DNA of 64,000 bases, taken from contig NZ_RCHV01000002.1 of assembly GCF_003665095.1 (NCBI RefSeq), forward strand, positions 1,869,501 through 1,933,500, written 5' to 3'. Source of the DNA: Streptomyces sp. Z26 (GTDB taxonomy: Bacteria; Actinomycetota; Actinomycetes; Streptomycetales; Streptomycetaceae). A model generated the notes under the pieces. The model was not told the origin of the DNA and did no database searches. It saw only the letters and a list, made by a program, of their open reading frames with translations. This document shows, in pieces, positions 31,737 through 40,644 of this stretch. The first letter of the stretch is position 1. Each line of letters begins with the position of its first letter. The translations under genes and the position numbers were made by a program.

Positions 31737-31783
31737 TTAGCGTACGACCGTTCGTTAAGCAATAGCGTACGTCCGTACGCTAT
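31737..31783. promoter_or_regulatory. Tandem TetR operators
   Basis: The right site (31762-31783) is perfect: ATAGCGTACG, TC, CGTACGCTAT. The left site (31737-31758) is TTAGCGTACG, AC, CGTTCGTTAA, matching at 8 of 10 arm positions. Centres are 25 bp apart. They lie between the divergent metallo-hydrolase and TetR genes, and the right site covers the TATCCT -10 of the TetR gene. Confidence 0.8.
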
Positions 31784-31792
31784 CCTCGCCCC

Positions 31793-32395
31793 ATGTCACC
31801 ACGACGCTCAGCGGCCGAAGCACAGGCCACCCGGGGGCGCATCCTCGACCGCGCCGCCGAGATCGCCTCCGAGGAGGGGCTCGACGGCATCACCATCGGC
31901 CGACTCGCGGAGGAACTGGAGATGAGCAAGTCCGGGGTGCACAAGCACTTCGGCACCAAGGAGACGTTGCAGATCTCCACGCTGGACAAGGCGTTCGTCG
32001 ACTTCTGGCACCGCGTCGTCGAACCCGCCCTCGCCGAACCCCCGGGCCTGCGGCGGTTGCGCGCCGTCAGCGACCGCTCCGTCGACTACCTGGAGACGCC
32101 GCTCCTGCCCGGCGGCTGCCTGATGACGGCGGCACTCAGCGAGTACGACAGCCGCCCCGGCCGCGTACGCGACGCGGTCGCGGAAGTGTGGTCACGCTGG
32201 CGGGGCCAGCTCCGCGCGGACCTCACGGCAGCCGTCGACAACGGCGAACTGCCCGACGAATTCGACGTCGACCAGGCTCTGTTCGAGATCCTCGCCGCCG
32301 GACTCGCCCTCAACGCGGCCATGCAACTCCAGCACGACCACACGGCCGCCCCCCGCGCCCGCCGCGCCATCACCCGCGCCCTGACCCAGCCCTGA
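31793..32395 (+). CDS. TetR-family transcriptional regulator
   Basis: A 200-residue regulator. The helix-turn-helix is at about 15-60 (ILDRAAEIASEEGLDGITIG, then EELEMSKSGVHKHFGTKETL). The C-terminal part has the LPGGCLMTAALSEYDSRPGR pattern of the TetR_C_6-like branch. There is no ribosome-binding site. TATCCT (31781-31786) stands 6 bases before ATG 31793, so the gene is probably leaderless and autorepressed through the overlapping operator. A fragment of a short-chain dehydrogenase gene begins at its stop codon. Confidence 0.9.
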   Translation: MSPRRSAAEAQATRGRILDRAAEIASEEGLDGITIGRLAEELEMSKSGVHKHFGTKETLQISTLDKAFVDFWHRVVEPALAEPPGLRRLRAVSDRSVDYLETPLLPGGCLMTAALSEYDSRPGRVRDAVAEVWSRWRGQLRADLTAAVDNGELPDEFDVDQALFEILAAGLALNAAMQLQHDHTAAPRARRAITRALTQP

Positions 32396-32564
32396 GGGGG
32401 CGGACACCCCCGTGTGGGTGGCCACCGATCCCGGCTTGGACGGAGTGACCGGACGGTTCTTCGTGGCACGCGAGGCGGTCTCCACCCCGAGCCACACACT
32501 GTCGCCCGAACGCTGCGAGGCCCTCTGGGAGCGCAGCGCGAAGCTGGTCGGCATGGAGCCCTGA
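32385..32564 (+). pseudogene. Short-chain dehydrogenase C-terminal remnant
   Basis: Right after the TetR gene an open frame without a start reads PSPEGADTPVWVATDPG, then GVTGRFFVAREAVSTPS and CEALWERSAKLVG before a TGA. The GADTPVWLA..DP..VTG.YF pattern and the ending LWE.S..L are characteristic of the last 60 residues of SDR enzymes that accompany TetR regulators. The first 190 or so residues, including the Rossmann motif and YxxxK, are gone. It is therefore a deletion relic and probably the former target gene of the adjacent regulator. Confidence 0.7.
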
Positions 32565-32662
32565 TCGACCGCGCCGGTGCGGGAGGCCCCACCGGCCGCC
32601 GGCCGACCGGGACCTCCCGTACGGCGTGCGCCGACGGCGGCGCGTCACCGGGTCGTCGTGGG

Positions 32663-32691
32663 TTGATCGGCGCGGGTGGGCCGCGCACGAT
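32663..32691 (+). promoter_or_regulatory. Promoter of the DJ-1/PfpI gene (leaderless)
   Basis: TTGATC (32663-32668), 17 bp, CACGAT (32686-32691), then 6 bases to ATG 32698. No ribosome-binding site. Confidence 0.5.
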
Positions 32692-32697
32692 GTGGTC

Positions 32698-33453
32698 ATG
32701 CGGATACTCATGCCCCTGCCCGACCACGACTTCGACGTCACCGAGGTGGCCGTCCCGTGGAAGATGCTGACCGAGGCGGGCCACGAGGTGGTCGTGGCGA
32801 CGGAGCGGCGCGGGACCGTTCCCGCCGCCGATCCGAAGCTGCTGGACGGGGTCCTGTTCGGGAAGCTGGGGGCGGAGCCGGAGCCCCGGGAGTTCTACCG
32901 GCGGCTGGTGGCCGACCCGGGTTTCCGTGGGGCGGTGGCCTGGGCGGACGTGGTGCCGGAGGAGTACGACGGGCTGCTGCTGGCCGGTGGGCACGCGCCG
33001 CGGATGCGGCAGTACTTGGGGTCGGAGGTGCTCCAGCGGAAGGCGGCGGCGTTCTGGCGGTTGGCACGGCCCGTCGCGGCCATCTGCCACGGCCCGCTGG
33101 TGCTGGCCCGCGCGCAGGACCCGGAGACCGGCCGCAGCCTGCTGCACGGGCGCCGCACGACGTGCCTGCCGCGGTATCTGGAGCGCTCCGCCCACCTGTT
33201 GACCGCGTGGCGCCTCGGCCGTTACTACCGTACGTACCCCGTGTACGTGGAGGACGAGATCACCGCCGCCCTCGCCTCGCCCGCCGACTTCCGGCGCGGC
33301 CCGCGCACCGTGTCGCGGCGGGGCACCGCCACCGACCACAGTCCGGCGTACGTGGTCGAGGACGGCACCTACCTCTCCGCCCGCTGGCCCGGCGACGCGT
33401 ACCTGTTCGCCGAACGCTTCCTGGCCCTGCTGGAACGCGCCCCGCGCGCCTGA
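32698..33453 (+). CDS. DJ-1/PfpI (type 1 glutamine amidotransferase-like) family protein
   Basis: A 251-residue member of the DJ-1/PfpI superfamily. It opens MRILMPLPDHDFDVTE, has GLLLAGGHAPRM (about 92-103) and the nucleophile elbow AICHGPLVL with Cys130-His131. The family includes glyoxalase III/deglycases, chaperones and isonitrile hydratases; activity here is unknown. A longer insertion (about 45-85) precedes the GGH loop. The ATG is directly preceded by a leaderless-type promoter, and the upstream in-frame codons lie inside that promoter. Confidence 0.85.
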   Translation: MRILMPLPDHDFDVTEVAVPWKMLTEAGHEVVVATERRGTVPAADPKLLDGVLFGKLGAEPEPREFYRRLVADPGFRGAVAWADVVPEEYDGLLLAGGHAPRMRQYLGSEVLQRKAAAFWRLARPVAAICHGPLVLARAQDPETGRSLLHGRRTTCLPRYLERSAHLLTAWRLGRYYRTYPVYVEDEITAALASPADFRRGPRTVSRRGTATDHSPAYVVEDGTYLSARWPGDAYLFAERFLALLERAPRA

Positions 33454-33499
33454 CCCGCAGCGCCTGACCCCGCGCGCCCCCGACACGCGCCCCCGACGG

Positions 33500-36157
33500 T
33501 CACCCCCGCGTCAGGGCCTGGGCCGGGGGCGTGCGCAGGGCGCGGCGCGTGGGCAGCGCCGTCGTGGCGTACGCGATGCCCGCCACCGTCACCGCGACCG
33601 CGGGCAGCAGCCACACCGGGCCCGACGGCAGCGGCCGGTCGAGGAAGCCGACGCCGAGGAGGGCGAGGGGTACGGCGGACAGCAGCAGGCCGGTGCTGAG
33701 CGCGTAGCCGCAGACGAGCGCGGCCTCCCGCCGCATCATGGCCCTGACCTGCGCCGGGGTGGCGCCGATCAGTTGGAGCGTGGCGAACTCGTGGCGGCGC
33801 GCGGCCGTCGTGGCGACGAGCTTGTTGGCGATGCCGAGGAGGAGGTAGCCGAGGAGGACGGCCAGTACGGCGACGTTGATCCACAGCTCGGGCGGGGTGC
33901 CGCCGGACGCGTTCCAGCCGTCGTCCAGGGCCAGTTCGGGCCGCTCGTCGGCGAACGCGGCGAGCGCCGTACGGGCGGCGTCCGAACCGTCGGTGCGGAC
34001 CAGCAGCTCCTGGTCGAGGCCGGTCGTGGTGTGGCCCGCCGCCAGGTCACGGGAGAGGGCGACGGGTCCGAGGCCGAGGCCGCGGGCGTACGTGGCGACC
34101 AGCCGGGCCCGTACGCGCGCGCCGTCCCCCAGCCGTACGGACACCTCGTCGCCGACGGACGCCTTCAACTGCCCGGCCGTCTCCCGGTCCAGGGCGACGG
34201 TCGCCCCCGACAGGTCGGCCAGGTCCCCCGACCGCACGTCGGGGTCCAGCACCTCGGGTGCCCCCGGCGTCAGGACGAGGGCCGAGCCGCTGCCGGTCTC
34301 CTCGCTGCCCGCGAAGTCGTACGTCCACAGTGCGGTCGTGGAGCTGACGGGTTCGGCGGCCCGTACGCCGGGGGTGTCCCGTACGGCGTCCGCGAGGTCG
34401 TCCGGCAGGCCGCCGAGGGCGGGGGCGGTGACGGTGAACTGCGCGCGCCCGGCGGCCTCGACGTCCGCGTCGGAGGCGGCGAGGACGGTGGTCTGCGTGA
34501 AGGCGTAGGTGAGGGTGAACACCACGGCCATGGCGAGGGTGGTGACGGCGCCCGCGACGCGCAGCGCGTAGCCGTGGCTGTTCGCGACCGCCAGCCACGC
34601 GGGGGCGGAGACGCGCGACGGCAGGCGGCGGGCCAGCGCCCCGGTCAGGCCGCGGACCAGTTCCGGGCCCGCCAGCGCGAGGCCGATCACGGCGACGATG
34701 CCGGACATGGCGGTGGACGCGGCGCCGATCTCCGTACGCGCCAGGAGCGGCGCGGCGGACAGCACGGTCGCGGCGACGATCAGCAGGAAGCCCGCGAAGG
34801 CGCGGCCCCTGGAGGGCGTACGGGGTTCGCTGCGGGACTCGGCGACGGCCTCCGTGGCGGGCATCCTCGACGTACGCCACGACGAGGCCCAGGCCGCCGC
34901 CCACACGACGGCGGACAGCAGCAGCGCGGCGGCGAGGGCGGGCAGCGGGCCGTGGGTGAGCGGCAGCGCGTCGGGCAACATGCCGACGTGGACGAGGAGT
35001 TGACGGAAGCGGCCCGCCAGCGGGTAGCCGAGGAGGATGCCGGGCACCAGCGTGACGGCGGTGACGAGCGCGGCCTGCGCGGCGGCGAGACGGCGGACCT
35101 GCCGGGGTACGGCGCCCACCGCGCGCATCAGGGCGAGGTCGCGGCGCTGGGCGGCGACCGACAGGGCGAGCGCGCCCGCGACGATGAAGCCGACGACCAG
35201 CACGGTGACGCCCGCGAGTGAACTCGCCAGCAAGGGAAGGACGTTGCGGGCGGCCAGCGCGTCGGGGGACTCCACGTCGCCGCGGCCGGGGCCGGTCGAC
35301 ACGGTGTAGCCGTCACCGCGGACGAGTCGGCGGGCCTGTTTGGCGACGGAGTCGCGGGCGTCCGGCTCGGTACGGAGCGCCACCAGGTCGACGGCGTCCG
35401 CGCGGTCGGCCGCGCGGTCGGCCTCGTCCGCGCGGTCGGCGGCGGCGCGCGCCCCGGCCGGGGCCTTGTCGCCCAACGCCCCCTCGCCGCCCGCGAGTCG
35501 GCGGGCCACCGGGTCCGCGAACCACACGCCGCCGCCGTCGGCCGTGACGACGCCCGACACCCGGTACGTGCCGCGCTGCCCGGCCGCGACCACCGTCAGC
35601 CGGTCCCCGGGGCGTACGCCCGCCGCCTCCGCCGTGGCCCCGTCCACGGCGACCTCGCCGGGCCCGGAGGGCGCCGCGCCCGCGAGCCGCGCACCGGTCG
35701 CGCCGGTCGCCGCGTCGGACGAGCCCGTACCGGCACCCGAACCCGTACCCGCGCCGTCCAGCAGGCCGGTCGACGACCAGCCGTGCCCGGCGCCCTCCGG
35801 GTCGGCGGCGGTCACGGGGCGGCCACGCGCGTCGAGCACGGCGGCGGGGAAGCTCACGTCCCCGACGGCCGTCTCGACGCCGGGCAGCCGCGCCAGCCGT
35901 TCGGCCAACCCGCCCGGCACGCGCGCCCGTTCGGGCAGCGCGAGCGGCGGTTCGCCGGTGTTCGGGCGGTACGACTGCGGGGCCGAGACGACCACGTCGG
36001 CGCGCGCCAGCCGGTCCACCGGCGCGTGCGACGACAGCCCGGACTCGGCGAGCACGCCGACGGAGGTGAGGACTGCGGCGCCGCCGAGCGTCGCGCAGGC
36101 GACGGCGACGAGCGCGGCGATCCGGTGCCGAGCCGTACGCAGGGCCAGATACAGCAT
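33500..36157 (-). CDS. ABC transporter permease with two FtsX domains
   Basis: An 885-residue membrane protein. The layout is an N-terminal membrane segment (about 12-38), a large extracellular domain (about 40-300), an FtsX four-helix block, a second extracellular region (about 560-770), and a second FtsX block reaching the C terminus. This is the layout of MacB/LolC-type and antimicrobial-peptide exporters that pump or extract amphipathic molecules rather than import sugars. A stretch rich in Ala, Asp and Arg (ADRADEADRAADRADAVD, about 237-254) is a short internal repeat. It is 4 bp from its ATPase gene, and the operon is divergent from a two-component system. Confidence 0.9.
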   Translation of the reverse strand: MLYLALRTARHRIAALVAVACATLGGAAVLTSVGVLAESGLSSHAPVDRLARADVVVSAPQSYRPNTGEPPLALPERARVPGGLAERLARLPGVETAVGDVSFPAAVLDARGRPVTAADPEGAGHGWSSTGLLDGAGTGSGAGTGSSDAATGATGARLAGAAPSGPGEVAVDGATAEAAGVRPGDRLTVVAAGQRGTYRVSGVVTADGGGVWFADPVARRLAGGEGALGDKAPAGARAAADRADEADRAADRADAVDLVALRTEPDARDSVAKQARRLVRGDGYTVSTGPGRGDVESPDALAARNVLPLLASSLAGVTVLVVGFIVAGALALSVAAQRRDLALMRAVGAVPRQVRRLAAAQAALVTAVTLVPGILLGYPLAGRFRQLLVHVGMLPDALPLTHGPLPALAAALLLSAVVWAAAWASSWRTSRMPATEAVAESRSEPRTPSRGRAFAGFLLIVAATVLSAAPLLARTEIGAASTAMSGIVAVIGLALAGPELVRGLTGALARRLPSRVSAPAWLAVANSHGYALRVAGAVTTLAMAVVFTLTYAFTQTTVLAASDADVEAAGRAQFTVTAPALGGLPDDLADAVRDTPGVRAAEPVSSTTALWTYDFAGSEETGSGSALVLTPGAPEVLDPDVRSGDLADLSGATVALDRETAGQLKASVGDEVSVRLGDGARVRARLVATYARGLGLGPVALSRDLAAGHTTTGLDQELLVRTDGSDAARTALAAFADERPELALDDGWNASGGTPPELWINVAVLAVLLGYLLLGIANKLVATTAARRHEFATLQLIGATPAQVRAMMRREAALVCGYALSTGLLLSAVPLALLGVGFLDRPLPSGPVWLLPAVAVTVAGIAYATTALPTRRALRTPPAQALTRG

Positions 36158-36161
36158 CGTC

Positions 36162-36935
36162 CTACTCCGTTTCCAGCGTGGTGATGCGGTGCGCCAGCTC
36201 CGCCGCCGTCGGCGCGTCCACTGTGTCGACGACCCGCCCGTCGGCCATGACCAGCGCCCGGTCGGCGCGCGCGGCGGCGGCCGGGTCGTGGGTGACCATG
36301 ACCACCGTCTGGCCGAGGTTCGCGACCAGGTCCCCGAGGAGGCCCAGCACCTCGCGCGCCGTACGCAGGTCCAGCGCGCCCGTCGGCTCGTCCGCGAAGA
36401 CGACCGCCGGGCGGGACACCAACGCGCGGGCGATGGCGGCCCGTTGCTGCTGGCCGCCGGACAGCTCGGCCGGGCGGTGCGCCAACCGGCCGTCTAGGCC
36501 GACGCGTTCGACGAGCATGCGCAGCCACGCGCGGTCCGGCGCCTTCCCGGCCAGCCGCAGCGGCAGCGTGATGTTGTCCGCGACACTCAGCGACGGCACG
36601 AGGTTGTACGACTGGAACACGAACCCCACGCGGTCCCGCCGGAGTTCGGTGCGGCGCGTCTCGTCGAGGCCGCTGATCTCCGTACCGTCGATCCGCACGC
36701 CGCCCGACGTCGGCGCGTCCAGCCCGGCCGCGCAGTGCATCAGGGTGCTCTTGCCGGACCCGGAGGGCCCCATCACGGCGAGGAACGTGCCGGGGCGCAC
36801 CGCGAGGGACACCTCGTGCAGGGCGGTCACGCCGCCCGCGTACGTCTTGGTGACGCGGTCCAGGGCCACGGCGGGCGTCTCCCGCGCCGCGTACGGGTCG
36901 GGCGCGGCGTACGGTCCTGCGGGCGCGGTCCTCAT
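36162..36935 (-). CDS. ABC transporter ATPase, MacB/LolD-like
   Basis: A 257-residue ATPase. Walker A GPSGSGKST is at 56-64, the signature is LSGGQQQR, Walker B VVFADEPTGALD, H-loop THD. The sequence TKTYAGGVTALHEVSL and the family-typical FVFQSYNLVPSLSVADNI place it with exporter ATPases partnered by FtsX-type permeases. Its ATG overlaps the stop of the small membrane protein gene by 4 bases and its stop precedes the permease ATG by 4 bp. Confidence 0.93.
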   Translation of the reverse strand: MRTAPAGPYAAPDPYAARETPAVALDRVTKTYAGGVTALHEVSLAVRPGTFLAVMGPSGSGKSTLMHCAAGLDAPTSGGVRIDGTEISGLDETRRTELRRDRVGFVFQSYNLVPSLSVADNITLPLRLAGKAPDRAWLRMLVERVGLDGRLAHRPAELSGGQQQRAAIARALVSRPAVVFADEPTGALDLRTAREVLGLLGDLVANLGQTVVMVTHDPAAAARADRALVMADGRVVDTVDAPTAAELAHRITTLETE

Positions 36936-37201
36936 CGCCGCCGCCCGCGGTAGTGGTGGACGACGAGCGCGGTCGCGCAGGCCAGCGTGAGCAGCCCGAA
37001 GCCGATCCCGGCGGCGACGCTGGCGCCCGTACCGGAGAAGACGGCGTTCGCCGCCGCGCACACCACCAGCACCGTCCACAGCACGGGGCGCAGCCAGGCC
37101 CGCTCGGAAGGTACGGGTGCGGGGTCGGGGCCCGGGGCGGCGTGAACCGGCGCGGGCACACGGGGGTCGGGCACGTCGGTGAGGCGGTAGGGGTCCGGCA
37201 C
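36932..37201 (-). CDS. Small membrane protein, first gene of the exporter operon
   Basis: An 89-residue protein with a proline-rich cytoplasmic N terminus (about 1-36) and two predicted membrane helices (about 40-56 and 60-80) ending in a basic HHYRGRRR tail. No family recognised. GTG 37201 has GGAG at 5 bases and its stop overlaps the ATPase start, so it belongs to the exporter and may be an accessory or sensing subunit. Confidence 0.7.
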   Translation of the reverse strand: MPDPYRLTDVPDPRVPAPVHAAPGPDPAPVPSERAWLRPVLWTVLVVCAAANAVFSGTGASVAAGIGFGLLTLACATALVVHHYRGRRR

Positions 37202-37336
37202 GGCGTCTCCTTCTCCGGGGCCGCCCGGCGGTGTGCCCACCGGCGGTTCCGGGGGGCCGTCCTGCGGCGGCTTTCGACGGTGGAAACGCTAGGAGCGGGA
37301 CCCCTGCCCGTACGATCCCGTGGGCCGGTCAGCGGA

Positions 37337-37352
37337 GGTACAGCAGGCTGTA
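37337..37352. promoter_or_regulatory. 16-bp palindrome between exporter and two-component system
   Basis: GTACAGC, AG, GCTGTAC: perfect 7-bp arms with a 2-bp spacer, about 100 bp before the kinase start and 136 bp before the exporter start. This is a plausible binding site for the LuxR/NarL-type response regulator encoded at 38781. Confidence 0.5.
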
Positions 37353-37452
37353 CTCCTTCGCCCGCGGCCTGACACGCGGCGCGCGGGTGCCCTATCGTCA
37401 CCGTTCCCGGCAGGGCACCTCCGCCCCCGGCGGAGCGGGAACGGGAGTGGCG

Positions 37453-38793
37453 ATGCGTACCGATGCCGGGACGGGGGCGGACGCGGGTTCCGACCCGGGT
37501 GCCGACGCGCGGTCGGGGCCCGGCGCCGGGGCGCCGCGCCCGTCCGGTGGCCTGCGGCACGCCCTCGGCCGGGACGTACGGACCCGGGGCCGCATGTGCC
37601 TCGACGCGCTCGAACACCTCGTCGGCGGCCTCGGCACCGCCATCCTCGCGCTCGTCGGGCTGCTCTGGGTGGCCGCCGTGGCGCTGACCTGCCTGGTCGG
37701 CGTCGGCCTGCTGCTGGTGCCCCTCACCGCGCGCGGGGTGCACGCCGTGGCCGACCGCGAACGCGCCCGGCTGTCCCGCTGGGGCCCGGACGTCATCGGC
37801 CCGGCCCGGCCGCCGTCCGGCACCCGCGCCGTGCTCACCGACCCGGCCGTACGCCGCCAGGTGGGCTGGCTGGCCGCGCACTCCACGCTCGGCCTCGCCA
37901 TCGGGCTGGTCGGTGTGACGTTGCCGTTCTCGGCCGTGCGGGACGTGACGTTCCCGCTGTACTGGCGGCTGATCCCGTCCGGCGACGCCGGCTACGCGCC
38001 GGAGTTCTGGGCCGTGCACGACTGGTGGGGCGTGCTGTCCGTGGTCCTCACCGGCCTCGGCTGGATCGCCGTGTTCGTCGGCTTCGGGCCGGGACTGGCC
38101 CGGTTGCAGGCGTGGCCCGGACGGCGGCTGCTGGCCGCGTCCCACGACACCGACCTGACGCTGCGCGTCGCGGAACTCACCGCGACCCGCGCCGCCGCCC
38201 TCGACGCGCACGCCGTCGAACTGCGCCGCATCGAACGCTCCCTGCACGACGGTACGCAGAACCGCCTCGTCGCCGTCTCCGTCCTCCTCGGCGCCGCCCG
38301 CCGCGCCGTCGCCCGCGACCCGGCCGCCGCCGACGCCGTGCTGGAACGCGCGCAGGACGCCGCCGAACAGGCCCTCGCCGAACTCCGTACCGTCGTCCGC
38401 GGCATACTGCCGCCCGTGCTCGCCGACCGCGGCCTGGCCGGTGCCCTCACCGGGCTCGCCGCCAACTGCGGGGTGCCGTGCCGCGCCGAGGTCGACGTGC
38501 CGGGGCGGTGCGCCGCGTCCGTCGAGGCCACCACGTACTTCGTCGTGGCCGAGGCGCTCACCAACGTGTCCCGGCACAGCGGCGCCCGGCAGGCAGCCGT
38601 GACCGTACGCAGGGAGGGCGGACGCCTCCTGCTGCGTGTCGAGGACGACGGGCACGGCGGTGCCGACGACACGCGCGGCTCCGGCCTCTCGGGGGTCCGG
38701 CGCCGCGTCGAGGCGCACGACGGGCGCCTCACCCTGACCAGCCCACCCGGTGGGCCGACGACACTCCAGGTGGAGCTGCCATGCGGATCGTGA
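37453..38793 (+). CDS. Sensor histidine kinase (NarL/LiaS-type, HisKA_3)
   Basis: A 446-residue kinase. The N-terminal 48 residues are Gly/Ala/Asp-rich. They are followed by an integral membrane sensor with two pairs of helices (about 60-92 and 140-215), a dimerisation helix, the phosphoacceptor His265 in ERSLHDGTQNRL, and a HATPase domain (VAEALTNVSRHSGA, DDGHGGA, GSGLSGVRRRVEAHDG). The lack of a large external domain suggests that it senses the membrane or its partner exporter, as in LiaRS/BceRS-like stress systems. ATG 37453 has GGGAG at 5 bases. It overlaps the regulator gene by 13 bases. Confidence 0.92.
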   Translation: MRTDAGTGADAGSDPGADARSGPGAGAPRPSGGLRHALGRDVRTRGRMCLDALEHLVGGLGTAILALVGLLWVAAVALTCLVGVGLLLVPLTARGVHAVADRERARLSRWGPDVIGPARPPSGTRAVLTDPAVRRQVGWLAAHSTLGLAIGLVGVTLPFSAVRDVTFPLYWRLIPSGDAGYAPEFWAVHDWWGVLSVVLTGLGWIAVFVGFGPGLARLQAWPGRRLLAASHDTDLTLRVAELTATRAAALDAHAVELRRIERSLHDGTQNRLVAVSVLLGAARRAVARDPAAADAVLERAQDAAEQALAELRTVVRGILPPVLADRGLAGALTGLAANCGVPCRAEVDVPGRCAASVEATTYFVVAEALTNVSRHSGARQAAVTVRREGGRLLLRVEDDGHGGADDTRGSGLSGVRRRVEAHDGRLTLTSPPGGPTTLQVELPCGS

Positions 38794-39437
38794 TCGCGGA
38801 GGACGACCTCCTGCTGCGGGAGGGCGTCGCGCTGCTGCTGCGCGCGGAGGGCCTGGACGTGGTGGCCACCACGGACGGCCCGGATACCTTCCTCGCGGCG
38901 GTGGACGAGCACCGTCCGGACGTCGCCATCGTGGACGTACGGATGCCGCCGACGCACACGGACGAGGGCATCGTCGCCGCCGTCGAGGCGCGGCGGCGGC
39001 TGCCGGGGCTGTCGGTGCTGGTGCTGTCGGCCTACGTGGAGCAGGCGTTCGCCACCGACCTGCTGTCCGAGGGCGCGAAGCGGCTCGGCTACCTGCTGAA
39101 GGAACGCGTGGGCCGCGTCGAGCAGTTCCTCGACGCGCTGCACCGCGTGGCCGACGGCGGTACGGCCATCGACCCGGAGGTCGTCGCGCAGCTCCTCACC
39201 CGCACCCGCGCGGACTCGGCGCTGGAACGGCTGAGCCCGCGCGAGCGGGAGGTGCTGGCGCTGATGGCCGAGGGCCTGGGCAACTCGACCATCGCGGAAC
39301 GCCTCGTCGTCACCGACGGCGCCGTGCACAAGCACATCCGCCGGATCTTCGCCAAGCTCGACCTGTCCCCGACGGATCGCGTGGACCGCCGCGTCACCGC
39401 CGTGCTCCGCTACCTGGACGACACGCGCCGCGACTGA
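38781..39437 (+). CDS. Response regulator, NarL/LuxR family
   Basis: A 218-residue regulator. The receiver domain has acidic Asp8/Asp9, phosphoacceptor Asp52 (IVDVRMPP) and the conserved Lys107 (YLLKERV). The output domain is a LuxR helix-turn-helix (LSPREREVLALMAEGLGNST, then AERLVVTDGAVHKHIR). It is translationally coupled to its kinase by a 13-base overlap. It probably activates the divergent exporter, perhaps through the palindrome at 37337. Confidence 0.94.
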   Translation: MRIVIAEDDLLLREGVALLLRAEGLDVVATTDGPDTFLAAVDEHRPDVAIVDVRMPPTHTDEGIVAAVEARRRLPGLSVLVLSAYVEQAFATDLLSEGAKRLGYLLKERVGRVEQFLDALHRVADGGTAIDPEVVAQLLTRTRADSALERLSPREREVLALMAEGLGNSTIAERLVVTDGAVHKHIRRIFAKLDLSPTDRVDRRVTAVLRYLDDTRRD

Positions 39438-39475
39438 ACTCCCGTACGGGGACGGGGGTTTCGGCCCGGCGCGCG

Positions 39476-39531
39476 CGTACGGGGGCGGCGGCGGTCCGCG
39501 CACGCCGGTGCCGTACGCCGCGGCCCGTACG
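39476..39531. terminator. Stem-loop between convergent genes
   Basis: CGTACGGG (39476-39483) pairs with CCCGTACG (39524-39531), extended inward by GGCGGCG/CGCCG pairing with bulges. It lies between the response regulator and the convergent phosphodiesterase gene. Confidence 0.5.
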
Positions 39532-39550
39532 CCCCGATCCGTACGTCCGG

Positions 39551-40417
39551 CTACCCGCGTTCCGGGTCGTGCGCGTCGAGGAACGCCTCCAGGCCCGCGA
39601 GGTCGTCGGAGTTGAGGAAGTCCACGTCCGCCGCGACGAGTTCGGCCCACAGCGCGTCGCGTGCCGCGCCCGCCGTGTCGGGCGTGGCCCAGAAGCGCAC
39701 CGTCTGGCCGCGCCCGTGGGCCGTCGCGACGATGTCGCGCAGCTTCGCGCGCTCGGCCTCGGGGAAGGCGCCGGAACCGTTCCAGCCGAAGTGCTGCGTC
39801 CAGTTGTCGCTGATCAGCGCGATGAGCGAGGCGGGCGCGGCGGAGCCCAGGTCCGTGAGGCGCCCGTCGTAGAACGCCCGGCGCTCCGTCTGCTCCCCCA
39901 TCGGCCCGCGCGCCGCGCGGTCGCCGGAGACGACGACGGTCACCGGGCCGCGTACCACCTCGCCGTCCCGGTACGTGGTGAACAGCTGCGGATAGGCGGC
40001 CAGTCGGCGGTCCAGCTCCAGGTACGTGGACGCGCCCTCCGTCTTCAGGTCGACGAGCAGCTGGAGGGAGGTGTCGTGACCCGCGTACACGGAACCGCCG
40101 TTGGCCTCGACGCGGGCCGCGAGGGGGTCGAGGTAGAGGGCTTCGAGGGTGCTGTCCGGGTCGCCCGAGTCGTGGCCGACCAGGAGTTGCCCGCCGACGA
40201 GGTGGATGTCCGCCTCGACGCTGCCGAAGCGGTGGTCGAGCGCGTCGAGCAGCGGGCGGGCGTGCTCGTAGTCGTTGTGCGCGTGGGCCCGTACGAGCGG
40301 GCGCGGGCCCTGTCGCGCACCGTCCGCCGCCCATGCCTGCGCGGGCAGGGCGACGGTGCCCGCGAAGGCGGCACCGAGGGCGGTGAGGGCTCTGCGGCGG
40401 GTGAGGAGGGGGGTCAT
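39551..40417 (-). CDS. Secreted PI-PLC/glycerophosphodiester phosphodiesterase-fold protein
   Basis: A 288-residue exported protein. The signal peptide starts TRRRALTALGAAFAG, a twin-arginine-like leader ending at about AWA/AD 30. The mature part has the TIM-barrel start RAHAHNDYEH, EADIHLVGGQLLVGHDSGD and WNGSGAF. It resembles the PI-PLC/GDPD-like family that includes yeast AIM6, acting on phosphodiesters with a divalent metal. Substrate unknown. ATG 40417 has GGAGG at about 7 bases. Confidence 0.85.
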   Translation of the reverse strand: MTPLLTRRRALTALGAAFAGTVALPAQAWAADGARQGPRPLVRAHAHNDYEHARPLLDALDHRFGSVEADIHLVGGQLLVGHDSGDPDSTLEALYLDPLAARVEANGGSVYAGHDTSLQLLVDLKTEGASTYLELDRRLAAYPQLFTTYRDGEVVRGPVTVVVSGDRAARGPMGEQTERRAFYDGRLTDLGSAAPASLIALISDNWTQHFGWNGSGAFPEAERAKLRDIVATAHGRGQTVRFWATPDTAGAARDALWAELVAADVDFLNSDDLAGLEAFLDAHDPERG

Positions 40418-40644
40418 GTCGTGCCTCCAGGAGTGTGGGGTGCCGGACGCGCCTCAGTGAGTATGCGCACCGTGGGGCGGAAAGACTCCTGTGGGGCGGT
40501 GAGTTGGCCGTCAGGCGGCCGTATGTTCACTTCACCGGCCCCCGGCCCCGGCCCCCGACCCCCGACATCCGGCATCCGCACGCCGAACGGGACCCCGCGC
40601 GTACGCCCCCACCCGTACGCCCGCCTCCGTAAGCCCCCCGTACG

